64,000 bases of DNA from Methanocorpusculum sp. (GCA_029987115.1 DALTWK010000001.1:62001-126000), one strand, 5' to 3'; shown: positions 44,301 through 52,079, counted from the first letter of the stretch. The notes: generated from the letters alone by a model not told the origin. Program-made: numbers and translations.

Positions 44301-44713
44301 ACAATCTGTTTTGCAACATCTTTGGCCTCGCGTTTTTCCTGCAGGATTTCAAGCCATTCGCATTTCTGAACCAGATAATGAATCCTATCTTTAGTAATCA
44401 TGACATGATTCAGTGCCTGTACTGCATCCCGATAATTCCCAGAAAAACCGTAAAGTTGCGATAGGGCAATCCAGCAGTCTTCACGGGATGGAACTGCAGC
44501 AACGATTTTTTCATAAGTTGTCGTTGCTTCCGGATATTTTCCAAGATAACGCTGAGTTGCGGCAAGACGCACTTGGAGGTTGATATTGTCCGGCTCTGTC
44601 TCCAGTGCACGACTGTAGTAATTTGCTGCGTTTTCAAACTCTGCGTTTTCGAATGCCTGTTCGGCACGCGGAATCCACGGGTTGGTTTTTTCCCTGTTGA
44701 ATAATCCTCCCAT
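41354..44713 (-). CDS. Giant TPR-repeat protein
   Basis: 1119 aa composed almost entirely of tetratricopeptide repeats (about 28 units; typical pieces are NYYSRALETEPDN and AYLERAFVAAKIGE), from residue 15 to about 1050. It has no signal peptide or membrane segment, so it should be a cytoplasmic scaffold. The C-terminal 70 residues are acidic then basic and likely disordered. It heads an apparent operon TPR-rlmH-purC-small ORF. Binding partners are unknown. Confidence 0.9.
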   Translation of the reverse strand: MGGLFNREKTNPWIPRAEQAFENAEFENAANYYSRALETEPDNINLQVRLAATQRYLGKYPEATTTYEKIVAAVPSREDCWIALSQLYGFSGNYRDAVQALNHVMITKDRIHYLVQKCEWLEILQEKREAKDVAKQIVSLEPENTYNLYRYATLLCSTGSYAEARDIYDTLSQKPGSDARKYAAEAAFCSEMLGDVNGALFRYQNLDKEDANGWYRRARLEESIGKFKEAAASYSMVTKFTAEEEVSLTLRRALCLFWSGNSKEASSVLNKILCKGMESPDLWYLQGTLSFLTGSMEVAISAFDEFLHSSQTNRTVWFMKGCAEYLSGKYEDAIVSFSRMDTLGSGSAEMFASEDMELFDEIEPPKKDDTVVFSGEINEGVLSMQAICLAALGRYMEADKAATTLLNESPNRTDMQIVHARCLVALGQYDAASVVYRLIDGQLPDDYTIRFEHASLALLQGNYSEASELFESLREHYPGNALVAQRIIQSALGVGGYAEAKSAADNLLAAMPNNVFGLMNAGEASFMAGGYDEALAYFQQVVNLMPELPAPYYALGKTFDALGRYDEARDAFVKASEITAENVGMVRYQAAALVQNGELEEALSLYASILQEYPESQGIAGEIARLSFELGRWSDVVEGVEVAIAGGEESFTLCRLAGNAACHLDDFDTAAKFYQKALSFIPGNPAVTAALGHSYVALGSYQEAIPLLSAVLNADAENKPARLDRAVAESNLCLYEEAIADYTELFNQDPDNLSSLIALADLYERQQNYDGMLAVYGEYLQVNPENLSVFRKVASLYRMRGDYEEALSGYDMILEAAPSDLVTLHQKEEALMSLGNYVEAAAVCEQLLGIKDDYGFRLDYAVSLAHLGRTDEAVAELTTILKADRENLSALFSYADLLTRVGDYQRAMVAYDNIIRILPGNAVAYLERAFVAAKIGEPAQTVAKLKEAVSVLPKNGFVLSGAAYLSYVTGHPTEALQFLDKAESNGVADADLFCTRAFIYLAQNKFDLAKEAASRVLSTSPSNKLAWYLIAKAQDALGERKEALESYQQMLELEENPDAEISEDAIFPEEPEVAPVVEEDPVPEEKPKRRYRNDEAFGSSIRVDPKNEDREKYRGLIIN

Positions 44714-44851
44714 TGATAATACTCTCCTAAATGTGTAAACTTATCTCCCTGAAAGTATAAAATGTATCTCTTAGTGGGAAGAACGCCATTCAATGAACGG
44801 AAAGAACCTTGAAAGTACGCATTAAATAGGAATAACAGCGAATAGATTAGC

Positions 44852-45778
44852 ATGGATAAGAAAGCTGAAGATCTCCCCTACGACCCGGATACGCTGAGGA
44901 GAATCAATGAACACCCGTGTTTCAGCCAGGACACATGCCATAAGTTCGGACGGTGTCACGTAGCCGTTGCCCCGAAATGCAATATCCAGTGTAACTATTG
45001 CGTCCGTGACTTTGACTGTGTCAACGAATCACGCCCAGGAGTCGCAAGCGAGATTCTGAAACCAGGAGACGCTCTGGAACGCATCGACATGGTTGTCGAA
45101 AAGATGAAGCACATCCGCGTGGTAGGTATTGCCGGACCAGGCGATCCGCTTGCAAACGAGGAAACTTTCGAGACCTTACGACTGGTCCATGAAAAATATC
45201 CAGATACCATCCTCTGCATCAGCACCAACGGCCTGCTTCTACCGGATAAGATTGACGAACTGGAAAAATACAACGTAAGAAACATTACCGTCACTCTCAA
45301 TGCAATTGATGCAGCCATCGGTGAAAAAATCTACACATTCGTTGAATATAACGGCAAACGCCTCCAGGGTAGAGAAGCAGCCGAACTTCTGCTCGACCAC
45401 CAGATGAAAGGTATCGAAGAAGCAGTCAAACGTGGCATGCTTGTCAAAATCAATACCGTCTACATCCCAGGAGTCAACGACCAGCACATTCCAGAAATAG
45501 CAAAGAAAGTCGGTGCTATGGGAGTCTTCAACTTCAATATCATCCCGCTGATTCCTCAGTATAAATTTAAAGACATTGTTCCGCCCACAAGCGAGGACAA
45601 AGCTAAGATGCACGAACTCTGTGCACCGTACGTCCGCCAGATGCGTCACTGCCAGCGTTGCAGAGCTGATGCAGTCGGTTTACTCGGAAAAGACGTCCAG
45701 GGAAGCTTTGGCGGATGCTCTGGTAAAGGCGATGGATCCGGTATGGGATGCGCCAAAGGCCTGGAAAAGAACCTTTAA
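44852..45778 (+). CDS. nifB: Radical SAM protein NifB
   Basis: 308 aa. The radical SAM cysteines are C43, C47 and C50 (CNIQCNYC), with NifB-specific HPCFSQDTCH and FDCVNESRPGVASE nearby. GIAGPGDPLAN is also present, and the C-terminal RHCQRCRADAVGLLGKD completes the family. NifB fuses Fe-S clusters into the NifB-co precursor. Many methanogens carry nifB; no nifHDK is in the window. The tail after residue 285 is Gly/Ser rich. A T7 terminator follows. Confidence 0.93.
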   Translation: MDKKAEDLPYDPDTLRRINEHPCFSQDTCHKFGRCHVAVAPKCNIQCNYCVRDFDCVNESRPGVASEILKPGDALERIDMVVEKMKHIRVVGIAGPGDPLANEETFETLRLVHEKYPDTILCISTNGLLLPDKIDELEKYNVRNITVTLNAIDAAIGEKIYTFVEYNGKRLQGREAAELLLDHQMKGIEEAVKRGMLVKINTVYIPGVNDQHIPEIAKKVGAMGVFNFNIIPLIPQYKFKDIVPPTSEDKAKMHELCAPYVRQMRHCQRCRADAVGLLGKDVQGSFGGCSGKGDGSGMGCAKGLEKNL

Positions 45779-45786
45779 CTTCATTC

Positions 45787-45793
45787 TTTTTTT
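45787..45793 (+). terminator. Oligo-T terminator after nifB
   Basis: Seven T begin eight bases after the nifB stop, ahead of the mrp promoter region. Confidence 0.45.
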
Positions 45794-45865
45794 CATCTCA
45801 TTCCAAAAGACCTATAGTAGTCTCTAACAAATATTATTACCACAACTGTTCAGGAGAACATAAAA

Positions 45866-46735
45866 ATGAGCGATAAACCAGAAGGATGTGACGGTCACTG
45901 CGACACCTGTTCGTCCAAAACGGACAGCTGCCAACAGCAGAAGAAAGCAGATATCAATGTCAAACACGTTATCCTTGTCTTATCCGGCAAGGGAGGCGTT
46001 GGAAAGTCGACCGTTTCAGTCAATCTTGCCTACGCACTTTCAAACCACGGTTACCAGACCGGTCTGATGGATCTAGATATTCACGGTCCGTCAATTGCAA
46101 AGATGCTTGGCATCGAAGACCTGCGCCTGCAGGGTATCGGCAACAAGATAATGCCGATTAAGATGACCGGATCACTCAAGGTCATCTCTATGGCACTTCT
46201 ATTAAACGAGACCGACAGTCCGGTTGTCTGGAGAGGACCAATGAAGGCAGCCGCGATTCAGCAGTTCTTAGGCGACGTCGACTGGGGAGACCTTGACTAC
46301 CTTGTCTGCGATCTGCCACCAGGAACCGGTGACGAAGCGTTGAACATCGTCCAGTATGCACCAAACGTAGCAGGTGCTGTTATCGTAACCACTCCTCAGG
46401 ATGTTGCAGTTCTTGACTCTACCAAGGCAATCAAGTTCATTGAAATGATGGAACTTCCAGTCCTCGGTATTATCGAGAACATGGCAGGACTCGTCTGCCC
46501 GCACTGCGGAGAAGTCCTCAACGTCTTTGGCGAAGGCGGAGGAAAGAAGGCAGCCGAAAAATACAATGTTCCATACCTCGGTTCCATCCCGCTTGACATC
46601 GAAATGAGAAAGGCAGGAGACGAAGGAAGGCCGTTTATTGTCAGAAAACCGGGAGAGACAGGAAGCAACGCATCCCGCGAAGCTGTGGACAAGGTTATGG
46701 AAAACCTCATCGCTGAGGTCGAAAAGACCGACTAA
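45866..46735 (+). CDS. Mrp/NBP35-type Fe-S carrier ATPase
   Basis: 289 aa P-loop ATPase of the Mrp/ApbC/NBP35 group. An N-terminal cysteine cluster (C8, C12, C15, C22) precedes the deviant Walker A GKGGVGKST (41-49). The DLDIHGPSI and CDLPPGTGDE motifs follow, and the bridging CPHC near residue 211 can hold a 4Fe-4S cluster between subunits. It transfers Fe-S clusters to apoproteins. It lies between nifB and mfnD. Confidence 0.95.
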   Translation: MSDKPEGCDGHCDTCSSKTDSCQQQKKADINVKHVILVLSGKGGVGKSTVSVNLAYALSNHGYQTGLMDLDIHGPSIAKMLGIEDLRLQGIGNKIMPIKMTGSLKVISMALLLNETDSPVVWRGPMKAAAIQQFLGDVDWGDLDYLVCDLPPGTGDEALNIVQYAPNVAGAVIVTTPQDVAVLDSTKAIKFIEMMELPVLGIIENMAGLVCPHCGEVLNVFGEGGGKKAAEKYNVPYLGSIPLDIEMRKAGDEGRPFIVRKPGETGSNASREAVDKVMENLIAEVEKTD

Positions 46736-46740
46736 AATCC

Positions 46741-47649
46741 ATGAAAGTACTCATTGCAGAATATACGATGTTCCATGAGCCATCCCTCTCTCCTGAAGGG
46801 AAGGCCATGGTTTCCGCATTGAAAAAGAGTTTCGAAAACTGTGGACACACGGTCGTGCTCCCAGATGCGAGTTCTGACTTCAATATGGAAATTGAACGTC
46901 TTGCACGAGACTGCGACTACGGCATTGTGATAGCGCCGGATGCGATGCTTTCCAAGTTCTCGTTTACAATGGACCGCAACACCCACAATATCGGAAGCGA
47001 AAGCATGCCGGTTGCTGTCTGCGCAAACAAGCGCTTGACTTCCAAACTGCTTGCCAATGTCGGCATTCACGTCCCACGCGAAGTTGATGCATCCTATGCC
47101 GGAAAACGGATTATCAAACCGATTATCGGAGAAGGTTCGCAGGGTGTCAGAATAGCCGCAGATGGTGAAGAGCCGAAAGAAGGCGAGATGTCCATTGAAT
47201 ATATCGAAGGAGAGCACTTCAGCGTCAGCATTGTCGGAAGCCGTGTCATCGGCGAAGCCTGCGGTTACTATAGCGGCCTTCCACCGGTCGTCCTTGCTGT
47301 TAACCGCCAGTTCTCCCACCCAGATGCTTCCGGTAAATTCGTCTACGAAGGCGGAGAAACTCCGGTTCATCCTGCAAAAGAGGAGGAGATGATCGAAGTC
47401 GCCAAAAAAACCATCGAGACACTGGGATGCCAGGGATACACTGGCGTTGACATGGTGGTCGGCGATGAAATCTATGTAGTTGACGTCAACACCCGTCCAA
47501 CAATGAGCCTTGTCGGAATTGTCAATGTCATTGAAGAGGAAATCGCCGATGTTCTTCTGAAAGCAACAGTCGGACTTCCTCCGGAATGTGTCCACTACAA
47601 TGGAAAGAAGGCAGTCTTCGACGCAGAAGGAAAGGTTACGGTAACATGA
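46741..47649 (+). CDS. mfnD: Tyramine-L-glutamate ligase MfnD (ATP-grasp)
   Basis: 302 aa ATP-grasp ligase of methanofuran synthesis, which joins glutamate to tyramine. ATP-grasp motifs: KPIIGEGSQGVRI near 120, SIEYIEGEHFSVSI near 140 and the metal-binding VDVNTRPT near 243. Adjacency to the mfnF homologue (ATGA overlap) supports this over other ATP-grasp functions. It starts 5 bases after the mrp stop. Confidence 0.88.
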   Translation: MKVLIAEYTMFHEPSLSPEGKAMVSALKKSFENCGHTVVLPDASSDFNMEIERLARDCDYGIVIAPDAMLSKFSFTMDRNTHNIGSESMPVAVCANKRLTSKLLANVGIHVPREVDASYAGKRIIKPIIGEGSQGVRIAADGEEPKEGEMSIEYIEGEHFSVSIVGSRVIGEACGYYSGLPPVVLAVNRQFSHPDASGKFVYEGGETPVHPAKEEEMIEVAKKTIETLGCQGYTGVDMVVGDEIYVVDVNTRPTMSLVGIVNVIEEEIADVLLKATVGLPPECVHYNGKKAVFDAEGKVTVT

Positions 47650-48566
47650 TTGGAATCGACGTCGGCGGAGCCAATCTGAAAGTGGTTGACGAAGCGGGCG
47701 TCCATATCCACTACTGCCCGCTCTGGAAAGAATCACCACTTGAGGAGATTATCGCACAGTACAAAGATGCAGGTTCCGCCGCAGTAGTTATGAGCGGCGA
47801 ACTTGCAGACGGCTTTTTTGACAAGAATGAAGGAATCTCCTTTATTGTTGATGCGGTAAAGAAAACATTTCCCGATGCTCAGTTTTACGGTATGGATGGA
47901 AAGTTCCACAATGGAGCATGCCGTGAACTTGCTGCAGCAAACTGGCTCGCTTCCGTTGCATACCTGCGGAAACAGTATCCGAACGGTCTTTTACTTGATA
48001 TTGGAAGCACCACGTCTGACATCGTTCCGCTCAAAGACTTTGAGAAATTAATAGGTCTGACCGACACGCTCCGTCTTCAGCAGGGATATCTGGTATATAC
48101 AGGAATGCTTCGAACTCCAGTTGCAACACTTGCCTCTTCTGCCACGATTAACGGTGTGCGTACGCCGTTTTCCACCGAGTACTTTGCGTGCAGTGGAGAC
48201 GTCAACTTCGTGCTGGGACACATCTCAGCTGAAGAATACACAGCAGCAACTCCAGACGGAAAGGAAGTCTCCCGTGAAGCATGTCTTCGTCGTCTCGCAC
48301 GTACAGTCTGCGCAGACTTAGAAGAAATCGGAGAAAACGGAGCAGTTGCCGTGGCCGATGTCTTCTGGGAAGCACAGAAGAAACGCGTATGCGAAGCAAC
48401 CTTGAAAGCAAAAATTATCAACCGTGCGGATACCGTCCTGGTCGGCGGCATCGGTTCGAAGACCTTTGCACCACTAGTCGGGGGAATTGACCTGACCACT
48501 GCTCTCGATATTCCCGCCGATGCACTGCCTGCCTTTGCCGTCCGCGAAATAGCTTTAAAGAAATGA
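47646..48566 (+). CDS. mfnF: Methanofuran biosynthesis protein MfnF (hydantoinase/ASKHA-like)
   Basis: 306 aa. The N-terminus is GIDVGGANLKVVD and the phosphate-2-like loop is LLDIGSTTSDIVPL, defining an ASKHA-fold protein of the hydantoinase/oxoprolinase group. MfnF couples the tyramine-glutamate unit to the furanmethylamine phosphate in methanofuran synthesis. The frame opens at 47586; ATG 47646 is chosen because it overlaps the mfnD stop and begins the fold. Its stop overlaps surE. Confidence 0.9.
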   Translation: MIGIDVGGANLKVVDEAGVHIHYCPLWKESPLEEIIAQYKDAGSAAVVMSGELADGFFDKNEGISFIVDAVKKTFPDAQFYGMDGKFHNGACRELAAANWLASVAYLRKQYPNGLLLDIGSTTSDIVPLKDFEKLIGLTDTLRLQQGYLVYTGMLRTPVATLASSATINGVRTPFSTEYFACSGDVNFVLGHISAEEYTAATPDGKEVSREACLRRLARTVCADLEEIGENGAVAVADVFWEAQKKRVCEATLKAKIINRADTVLVGGIGSKTFAPLVGGIDLTTALDIPADALPAFAVREIALKK

Positions 48567-49354
48567 CACGCCCGAAGATTCTCCTAACCAACGATGACGG
48601 CGCAAATTCAATCGGCCTTTGGGCGGCCTACGAGGCCCTGGAAGACTTCGCTGACATTGTAATATCAGCCCCTGCAGTTCAGCAGAGCGCTGCGGCACGC
48701 TCAATATCCATCTTTACGCCCCTTCGTATGAACGAAATCGAAATCAACGGCCATATCGCTCATGTCGTTGAAGGAAGACCTACCGATTCCCTGTTGCTCG
48801 GACTCTACGCTTTGAACAGCAAGCCGGACCTTGTTGTTTCCGGAGTGAACCTAGGAGAGAATCTAACCTGTGAGTCAGTGACGACCTCAGGAACTGTCGG
48901 TGCAGCATTTGAGGCGGCAAACCAGCACGTCCCAGCGATTGCCTTTTCGTACCAGACCGCGAACGATGGAGACAAGTTTATCGACCCACGTTCACCGAAA
49001 ATCGACTTTACCGAGACCAAGCGTGTGGTCCGCGAACTGGTTCAGATGTTCCTGGAAAAAGGATTTCCTGCAGGAGCCGATGTCATCAATGTAAACATCC
49101 CCCACGGAAAAGTCAAAGGCTACCGAGCAACAACACTTGGGTCGCGTCTCTTCGATACCACAGTGGAAACAAGGATTGATCCGCGCGGAAAACCATACCA
49201 CTGGATTTGTGGAGAAGAGATTTTTCTCGATGAAGAAGGAACAGATGTAAAGGCGATTCAGGAAGGATACGTATCCATTACTCCATTAACTATGGATAAT
49301 ACTGCCTACAAATCATGCAGCACGCTGGCATCCATGATACGGAACATGGAATAA
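48563..49354 (+). CDS. surE: 5'-nucleotidase SurE
   Basis: 263 aa. The metal-binding LTNDDGANSIGL motif and SAPAVQQSAA, with GVNLGENL and TSGTVGAA, define SurE, a nucleoside monophosphate phosphatase. It overlaps mfnF by ATGA and closes the nifB-mrp-mfnDF-surE plus-strand run. Confidence 0.95.
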   Translation: MTRPKILLTNDDGANSIGLWAAYEALEDFADIVISAPAVQQSAAARSISIFTPLRMNEIEINGHIAHVVEGRPTDSLLLGLYALNSKPDLVVSGVNLGENLTCESVTTSGTVGAAFEAANQHVPAIAFSYQTANDGDKFIDPRSPKIDFTETKRVVRELVQMFLEKGFPAGADVINVNIPHGKVKGYRATTLGSRLFDTTVETRIDPRGKPYHWICGEEIFLDEEGTDVKAIQEGYVSITPLTMDNTAYKSCSTLASMIRNME

Positions 49355-49376
49355 TAACCGCGTGCTTTTTTACCTA

Positions 49377-49393
49377 CGAAAGACAATATACTA
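49377..49393 (+). promoter_or_regulatory. BRE/TATA promoter of tRNA-Leu
   Basis: A CGAAA-type BRE (49377-49381) directly precedes an AATATACTA TATA box, ending about 11 bases before the tRNA 5' end. The arrangement matches archaeal stable-RNA promoters. Confidence 0.5.
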
Positions 49394-49403
49394 GGGTAAT
49401 CAG

Positions 49404-49487
49404 GCGAGGGTAGCCAAGCCAGGCCAACGGCGCCAGACTTAAGATCTGGTCTCAAGGAGTTCATGGGTTCGAATCCCACCCCTCGCA
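49404..49487 (+). tRNA. trnL: tRNA-Leu (TAA anticodon)
   Basis: 84-nt class II tRNA. The acceptor stem is GCGAGGG with CCCTCGC, the anticodon arm CAGA-CTTAAGA-TCTG gives TAA, and the long variable arm (about TCTCAAGGAGTTC) is present as in leucine tRNAs. The T arm is TGGG-TTCGAAT-CCCA. The discriminator is A, which leucyl-tRNA synthetase requires. No intron is seen. Confidence 0.95.
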
Positions 49488-49508
49488 CTTTTCTTTTCTG
49501 ATACTGGG

Positions 49509-49581
49509 ATTCCCGTAGTGTAGTGGTCAATCATTCCGGCCTTTGGAGCCGGAAACGGCGGTTCGAATCCGCCCGGGAATA
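49509..49581 (+). tRNA. trnQ: tRNA-Gln (TTG anticodon)
   Basis: 73 nt. The acceptor stem is ATTCCCG with CGGGAAT, so the first pair is A1-U72, the element recognised by archaeal GatDE for Glu-to-Gln transamidation. The anticodon arm CCGGC-CTTTGGA-GCCGG gives TTG, and the T arm is GGCGG-TTCGAAT-CCGCC. It is 21 bases after tRNA-Leu and probably co-transcribed. Confidence 0.93.
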
Positions 49582-49661
49582 CTCTTGATTTCTTGTTTTT
49601 CAAAGTTCGAGAAAAACAGATATACCATCTCTCATGATTATTCCTAATTTGGACGTAAGGT

Positions 49662-49668
49662 AAAAAAA
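49662..49668 (-). terminator. Oligo-T terminator after the DbpA-type gene
   Basis: Seven A on the plus strand read as T7 on the minus strand, six bases after the stop of the RNA-binding protein gene. Confidence 0.5.
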
Positions 49669-49674
49669 GAGGAT

Positions 49675-50508
49675 TTAGTACCGACGGAACGGTTTCCGGA
49701 TACTCTTCTGCACAACGTCATCCGGATGCGCAACCGTTACGCGTACCGGTCTGCCGTGAATCATCTGTCCTTTCATCTTTTCAACAACCTTCTCGGCATA
49801 TTCCATCGGAACTTCGACAAACGAGGCATTGTCACCGAGTTCGATTCTGCCGATTGCAGATCCCGGAACATCGCACTCGCCAGCGATGGTTCCGACAATG
49901 CTGTTCGGCTTGACTCCCTGACGCATGCCAAGCGACAAGCGGAATCGCACCATGCCGGATTCCGCTGCACCCGATGCCTCAAATGTTCCTTCCTGCACTG
50001 GTTCTTCAGAGAAGGTTTCCCTCGGTTTTTTGGATGGGAGGGCTACGGTAGCACGTATCGGTCTCCCTCTGACTGCCGCCTTGTTCATGACTTCCTTGAA
50101 TATATCGGCATCTTCGAGTTTTACTTCGGCAAACGTCATGTCGCGGAGGATATCGATTTTACCAAGCGACGTCTTCGGGATTTTGTCACCGTTTAATGCT
50201 GCTGCAACGATATCTGCCGGACGAACGCGATCGCGGAACCCGACAGAGAGCATGAATCTGACAAAGCCATCTTCAGCCCCGCTATTCTCATACGTACCTT
50301 CAATAAATTCACGGCGTGCCGAACGCTTCGGCTGACCTGCTTCGTCATACATTTTCATGAAAACAGCAACTGCATCTGCTGCAGTCAGTTGAGTTTTTTC
50401 CAGAATCTTTTCTGCAACCGGGAGATATACATCATATCCTCCTGCAGAATACATCTCATCAAACGCTTCCAGAATCTTTCCTTCTTCAATAACAATAGAA
50501 TCTACCAT
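49675..50508 (-). CDS. Tandem DbpA-type RNA-binding domain protein, no helicase
   Basis: About 277 aa. Two DbpA-type RNA-recognition domains follow one another (GFVRFMLSVGFRDRVRPADIV near 85 and GMVRFRLSLGMRQGVKPNSIV near 185, each ending in GRPIRATVA/GRPVRVTVA). The ~70-residue helical N-terminus resembles the segment that precedes this domain in DEAD-box helicases CsdA/DbpA, but no helicase core is present. It should bind structured RNA. The frame extends to 50547; ATG 50508 has GGATGTG upstream. Confidence 0.82.
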   Translation of the reverse strand: MVDSIVIEEGKILEAFDEMYSAGGYDVYLPVAEKILEKTQLTAADAVAVFMKMYDEAGQPKRSARREFIEGTYENSGAEDGFVRFMLSVGFRDRVRPADIVAAALNGDKIPKTSLGKIDILRDMTFAEVKLEDADIFKEVMNKAAVRGRPIRATVALPSKKPRETFSEEPVQEGTFEASGAAESGMVRFRLSLGMRQGVKPNSIVGTIAGECDVPGSAIGRIELGDNASFVEVPMEYAEKVVEKMKGQMIHGRPVRVTVAHPDDVVQKSIRKPFRRY

Positions 50509-50588
50509 GCTATCAACACATCCAGGATGTATACCATAACCATACATCCTTTCTTATATGATTGATACGCTTTTTATCCGTTATTAGT

Positions 50589-50631
50589 TTTCTGTCGGGA
50601 TGATTCAATTTTGGACGCCACGCGACAGAAA
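50589..50631 (-). promoter_or_regulatory. Inverted repeat in leader of the DbpA-type gene
   Basis: A perfect 9-base inverted repeat TTTCTGTCG (50589-50597) and CGACAGAAA (50623-50631) with a 25-base loop lies in the 250-base gap before the RNA-binding protein. A TATA-like TTATAAACTTATAT sits at about 50710-50725 on the minus strand, so the repeat would be in a leader of roughly 140 to 180 bases. It could be a translational control hairpin or an operator. Confidence 0.4.
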
Positions 50632-50800
50632 CATCAATTAAAGAAATCATTTCCTTAACAACAATCCAGTATGACATATTATCGAAAGCTACTCCCGAGT
50701 TAAAACCTCATATAAGTTTATAATAACAAATCCCATTACAAGATAAGAACAGAAAACTGACAAACAACCCGCATAAAAAATATTACAAAAAGAAGAAAAA

Positions 50801-51181
50801 TCAGAGATTTTTCGGTTTATGTGCTTCGTATTCAACTACAGCACCGATTCCTGCTTCCCGGAACGCACGTGCCACACCAGCCGGACCCAATTTAATCCCA
50901 CCAAATATCCGAGACACCATTAGCATGTGCGATCCGAGATTGTGATGCTCCATCACTTCCAGCAGTGCACGTCCAGGGGAACCGACTTCGCCATCAGCAC
51001 GGCTGTCGGAAACATTCCCGCAGACAACTGCATAGCAGTGATGTGCTGCTTTTTTGTAGAGTTTGTCGTGAATAGCACGAACCTCTAAAACATCATCCAT
51101 GGAATCAATCAGATACAGATGCGCATAAAACTTCGACTTCTTTTCATCCAGACGGACAGCGGCAACTTCCTTCGCTGTCAT
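50801..51181 (-). CDS. IMPACT/YigZ family protein
   Basis: 126 aa with the UPF0029/Impact N-terminal fold. Segments KKSKFYAHLYLID, HHCYAVVCG, DGEVGSPGRALLEVM and VSRIFGGIKLG are diagnostic. The eukaryotic homologue IMPACT inhibits the GCN2 kinase; bacterial YigZ has no clear role. It overlaps the previous gene as ATGA, last of the six-gene YcaO operon. Confidence 0.93.
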   Translation of the reverse strand: MTAKEVAAVRLDEKKSKFYAHLYLIDSMDDVLEVRAIHDKLYKKAAHHCYAVVCGNVSDSRADGEVGSPGRALLEVMEHHNLGSHMLMVSRIFGGIKLGPAGVARAFREAGIGAVVEYEAHKPKNL

Positions 51182-51786
51182 GGACGATCCCTCATCTCAG
51201 TCAACGCACCACGGAACTCATCCAGATACCCCTGCATGGAAAGACTTCCTTCTGGGAACGGACAGTCAGCATCATAAAGTTTGTCAATAACCGGCTGTGT
51301 TGGATAAATCTCAACCGGAATTCCTGTCTCGGCAACAGCATTCTCCATCGCACGCCTGAAGAGTCCGATACAGTAGGCTATCCGGTACTTGTACGTAGAA
51401 GAAGTTTTCCTGAGATATCCGCACAGACGTGCGGTTTCAATCCGCACAAAATCATCTTTGATTTTCTGGTCTTTGACGTTCCCCAGCATATAGTGATAAT
51501 GTGCAAAGGGATACATTAATTCAAGTTCCGCCGGAACGGTTCCACAGGTGCCGAAAATGACAATGTGATATTTGTTTGGAGATGGAAAGACCTCGTCAAA
51601 CAGTTTGTGAAAGAGCTTGTGTGACGGGCTGGTACTGTACGGTTTCCGGACCGCACAGGGAATGAACAGACCGATGTCGCGCGGTGAAACCTGATATTCA
51701 TTAATTATGTACTGATATGCCTCCTCAAACTGCGGAAGATAGAACGGCGGATCGGTCAAATCGTTTTCGTCTGCTGGCGGTTTCAC
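51178..51786 (-). CDS. DUF5591 protein, archaeosine synthase (ArcS)-like core
   Basis: 202 aa. The LFIPCAVRKPYSTSPSHKLFH segment (about 41-61, shown in part) and FGTCGTVPAELE match the DUF5591 domain in the middle of ArcS/TgtA2, which converts preQ0 to archaeosine in tRNA. The N-terminal TGT-like and C-terminal PUA domains are missing, so this is a split or reduced form. It overlaps its neighbours on both sides as ATGA, in the middle of the operon. Confidence 0.78.
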   Translation of the reverse strand: MKPPADENDLTDPPFYLPQFEEAYQYIINEYQVSPRDIGLFIPCAVRKPYSTSPSHKLFHKLFDEVFPSPNKYHIVIFGTCGTVPAELELMYPFAHYHYMLGNVKDQKIKDDFVRIETARLCGYLRKTSSTYKYRIAYCIGLFRRAMENAVAETGIPVEIYPTQPVIDKLYDADCPFPEGSLSMQGYLDEFRGALTEMRDRP

Positions 51787-52055
51787 TCTTTAACCTCGAA
51801 ATCCGCATCAATTGTGTTGGGATCCAGTTTCTTCCTTGGTTCACCGAATGGAAGTTTCGCCATTAAAACTGCATATACAATCGGCATGATAAGAACACCG
51901 AACCGGAAACCCGGAATAAAAAGTGGTACGAGCGTCAGAACAACAAATGCGACACGGACTAACCAGGCGGGAATATTCAAATATTCAGCTATTCCTCCGC
52001 ACACTCCGCCAAAGTAATGATATGTTCTTGAACGTGCCAGTTTTCTGGTAACCAT
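51783..52055 (-). CDS. PspC-domain membrane protein
   Basis: 90 aa. The YHYFGGVCGGIAEYLNIPAWLVR segment (in part) defines the PspC domain, followed by one or two membrane helices (VAFVVLTLVPLF, RFGVLIMPIVYAVL). Family members sense membrane stress or have unknown roles. Here the gene lies between thiF and the ArcS-like gene, an unusual place for a membrane stress protein. Confidence 0.88.
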   Translation of the reverse strand: MVTRKLARSRTYHYFGGVCGGIAEYLNIPAWLVRVAFVVLTLVPLFIPGFRFGVLIMPIVYAVLMAKLPFGEPRKKLDPNTIDADFEVKE

Positions 52056-52079
52056 GATTATTATTCTCCTATTTCTCGT

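Noticed and set aside
44852..45778. nifB as proof of nitrogen fixation
   Set aside because: No nifH, D or K is in the window and many methanogens have nifB in other settings.
46732..47739. Minus-strand ORF of 335 aa
   Set aside because: It is antisense to mfnD and the start of mfnF; both sense genes have clear family motifs and operon overlaps.
49509..49581. Reading the second tRNA as tRNA-Trp because GGA/CCGG surround the loop
   Set aside because: The loop CTTTGGA places TTG at positions 34-36, and the A1-U72 pair fits archaeal tRNA-Gln.
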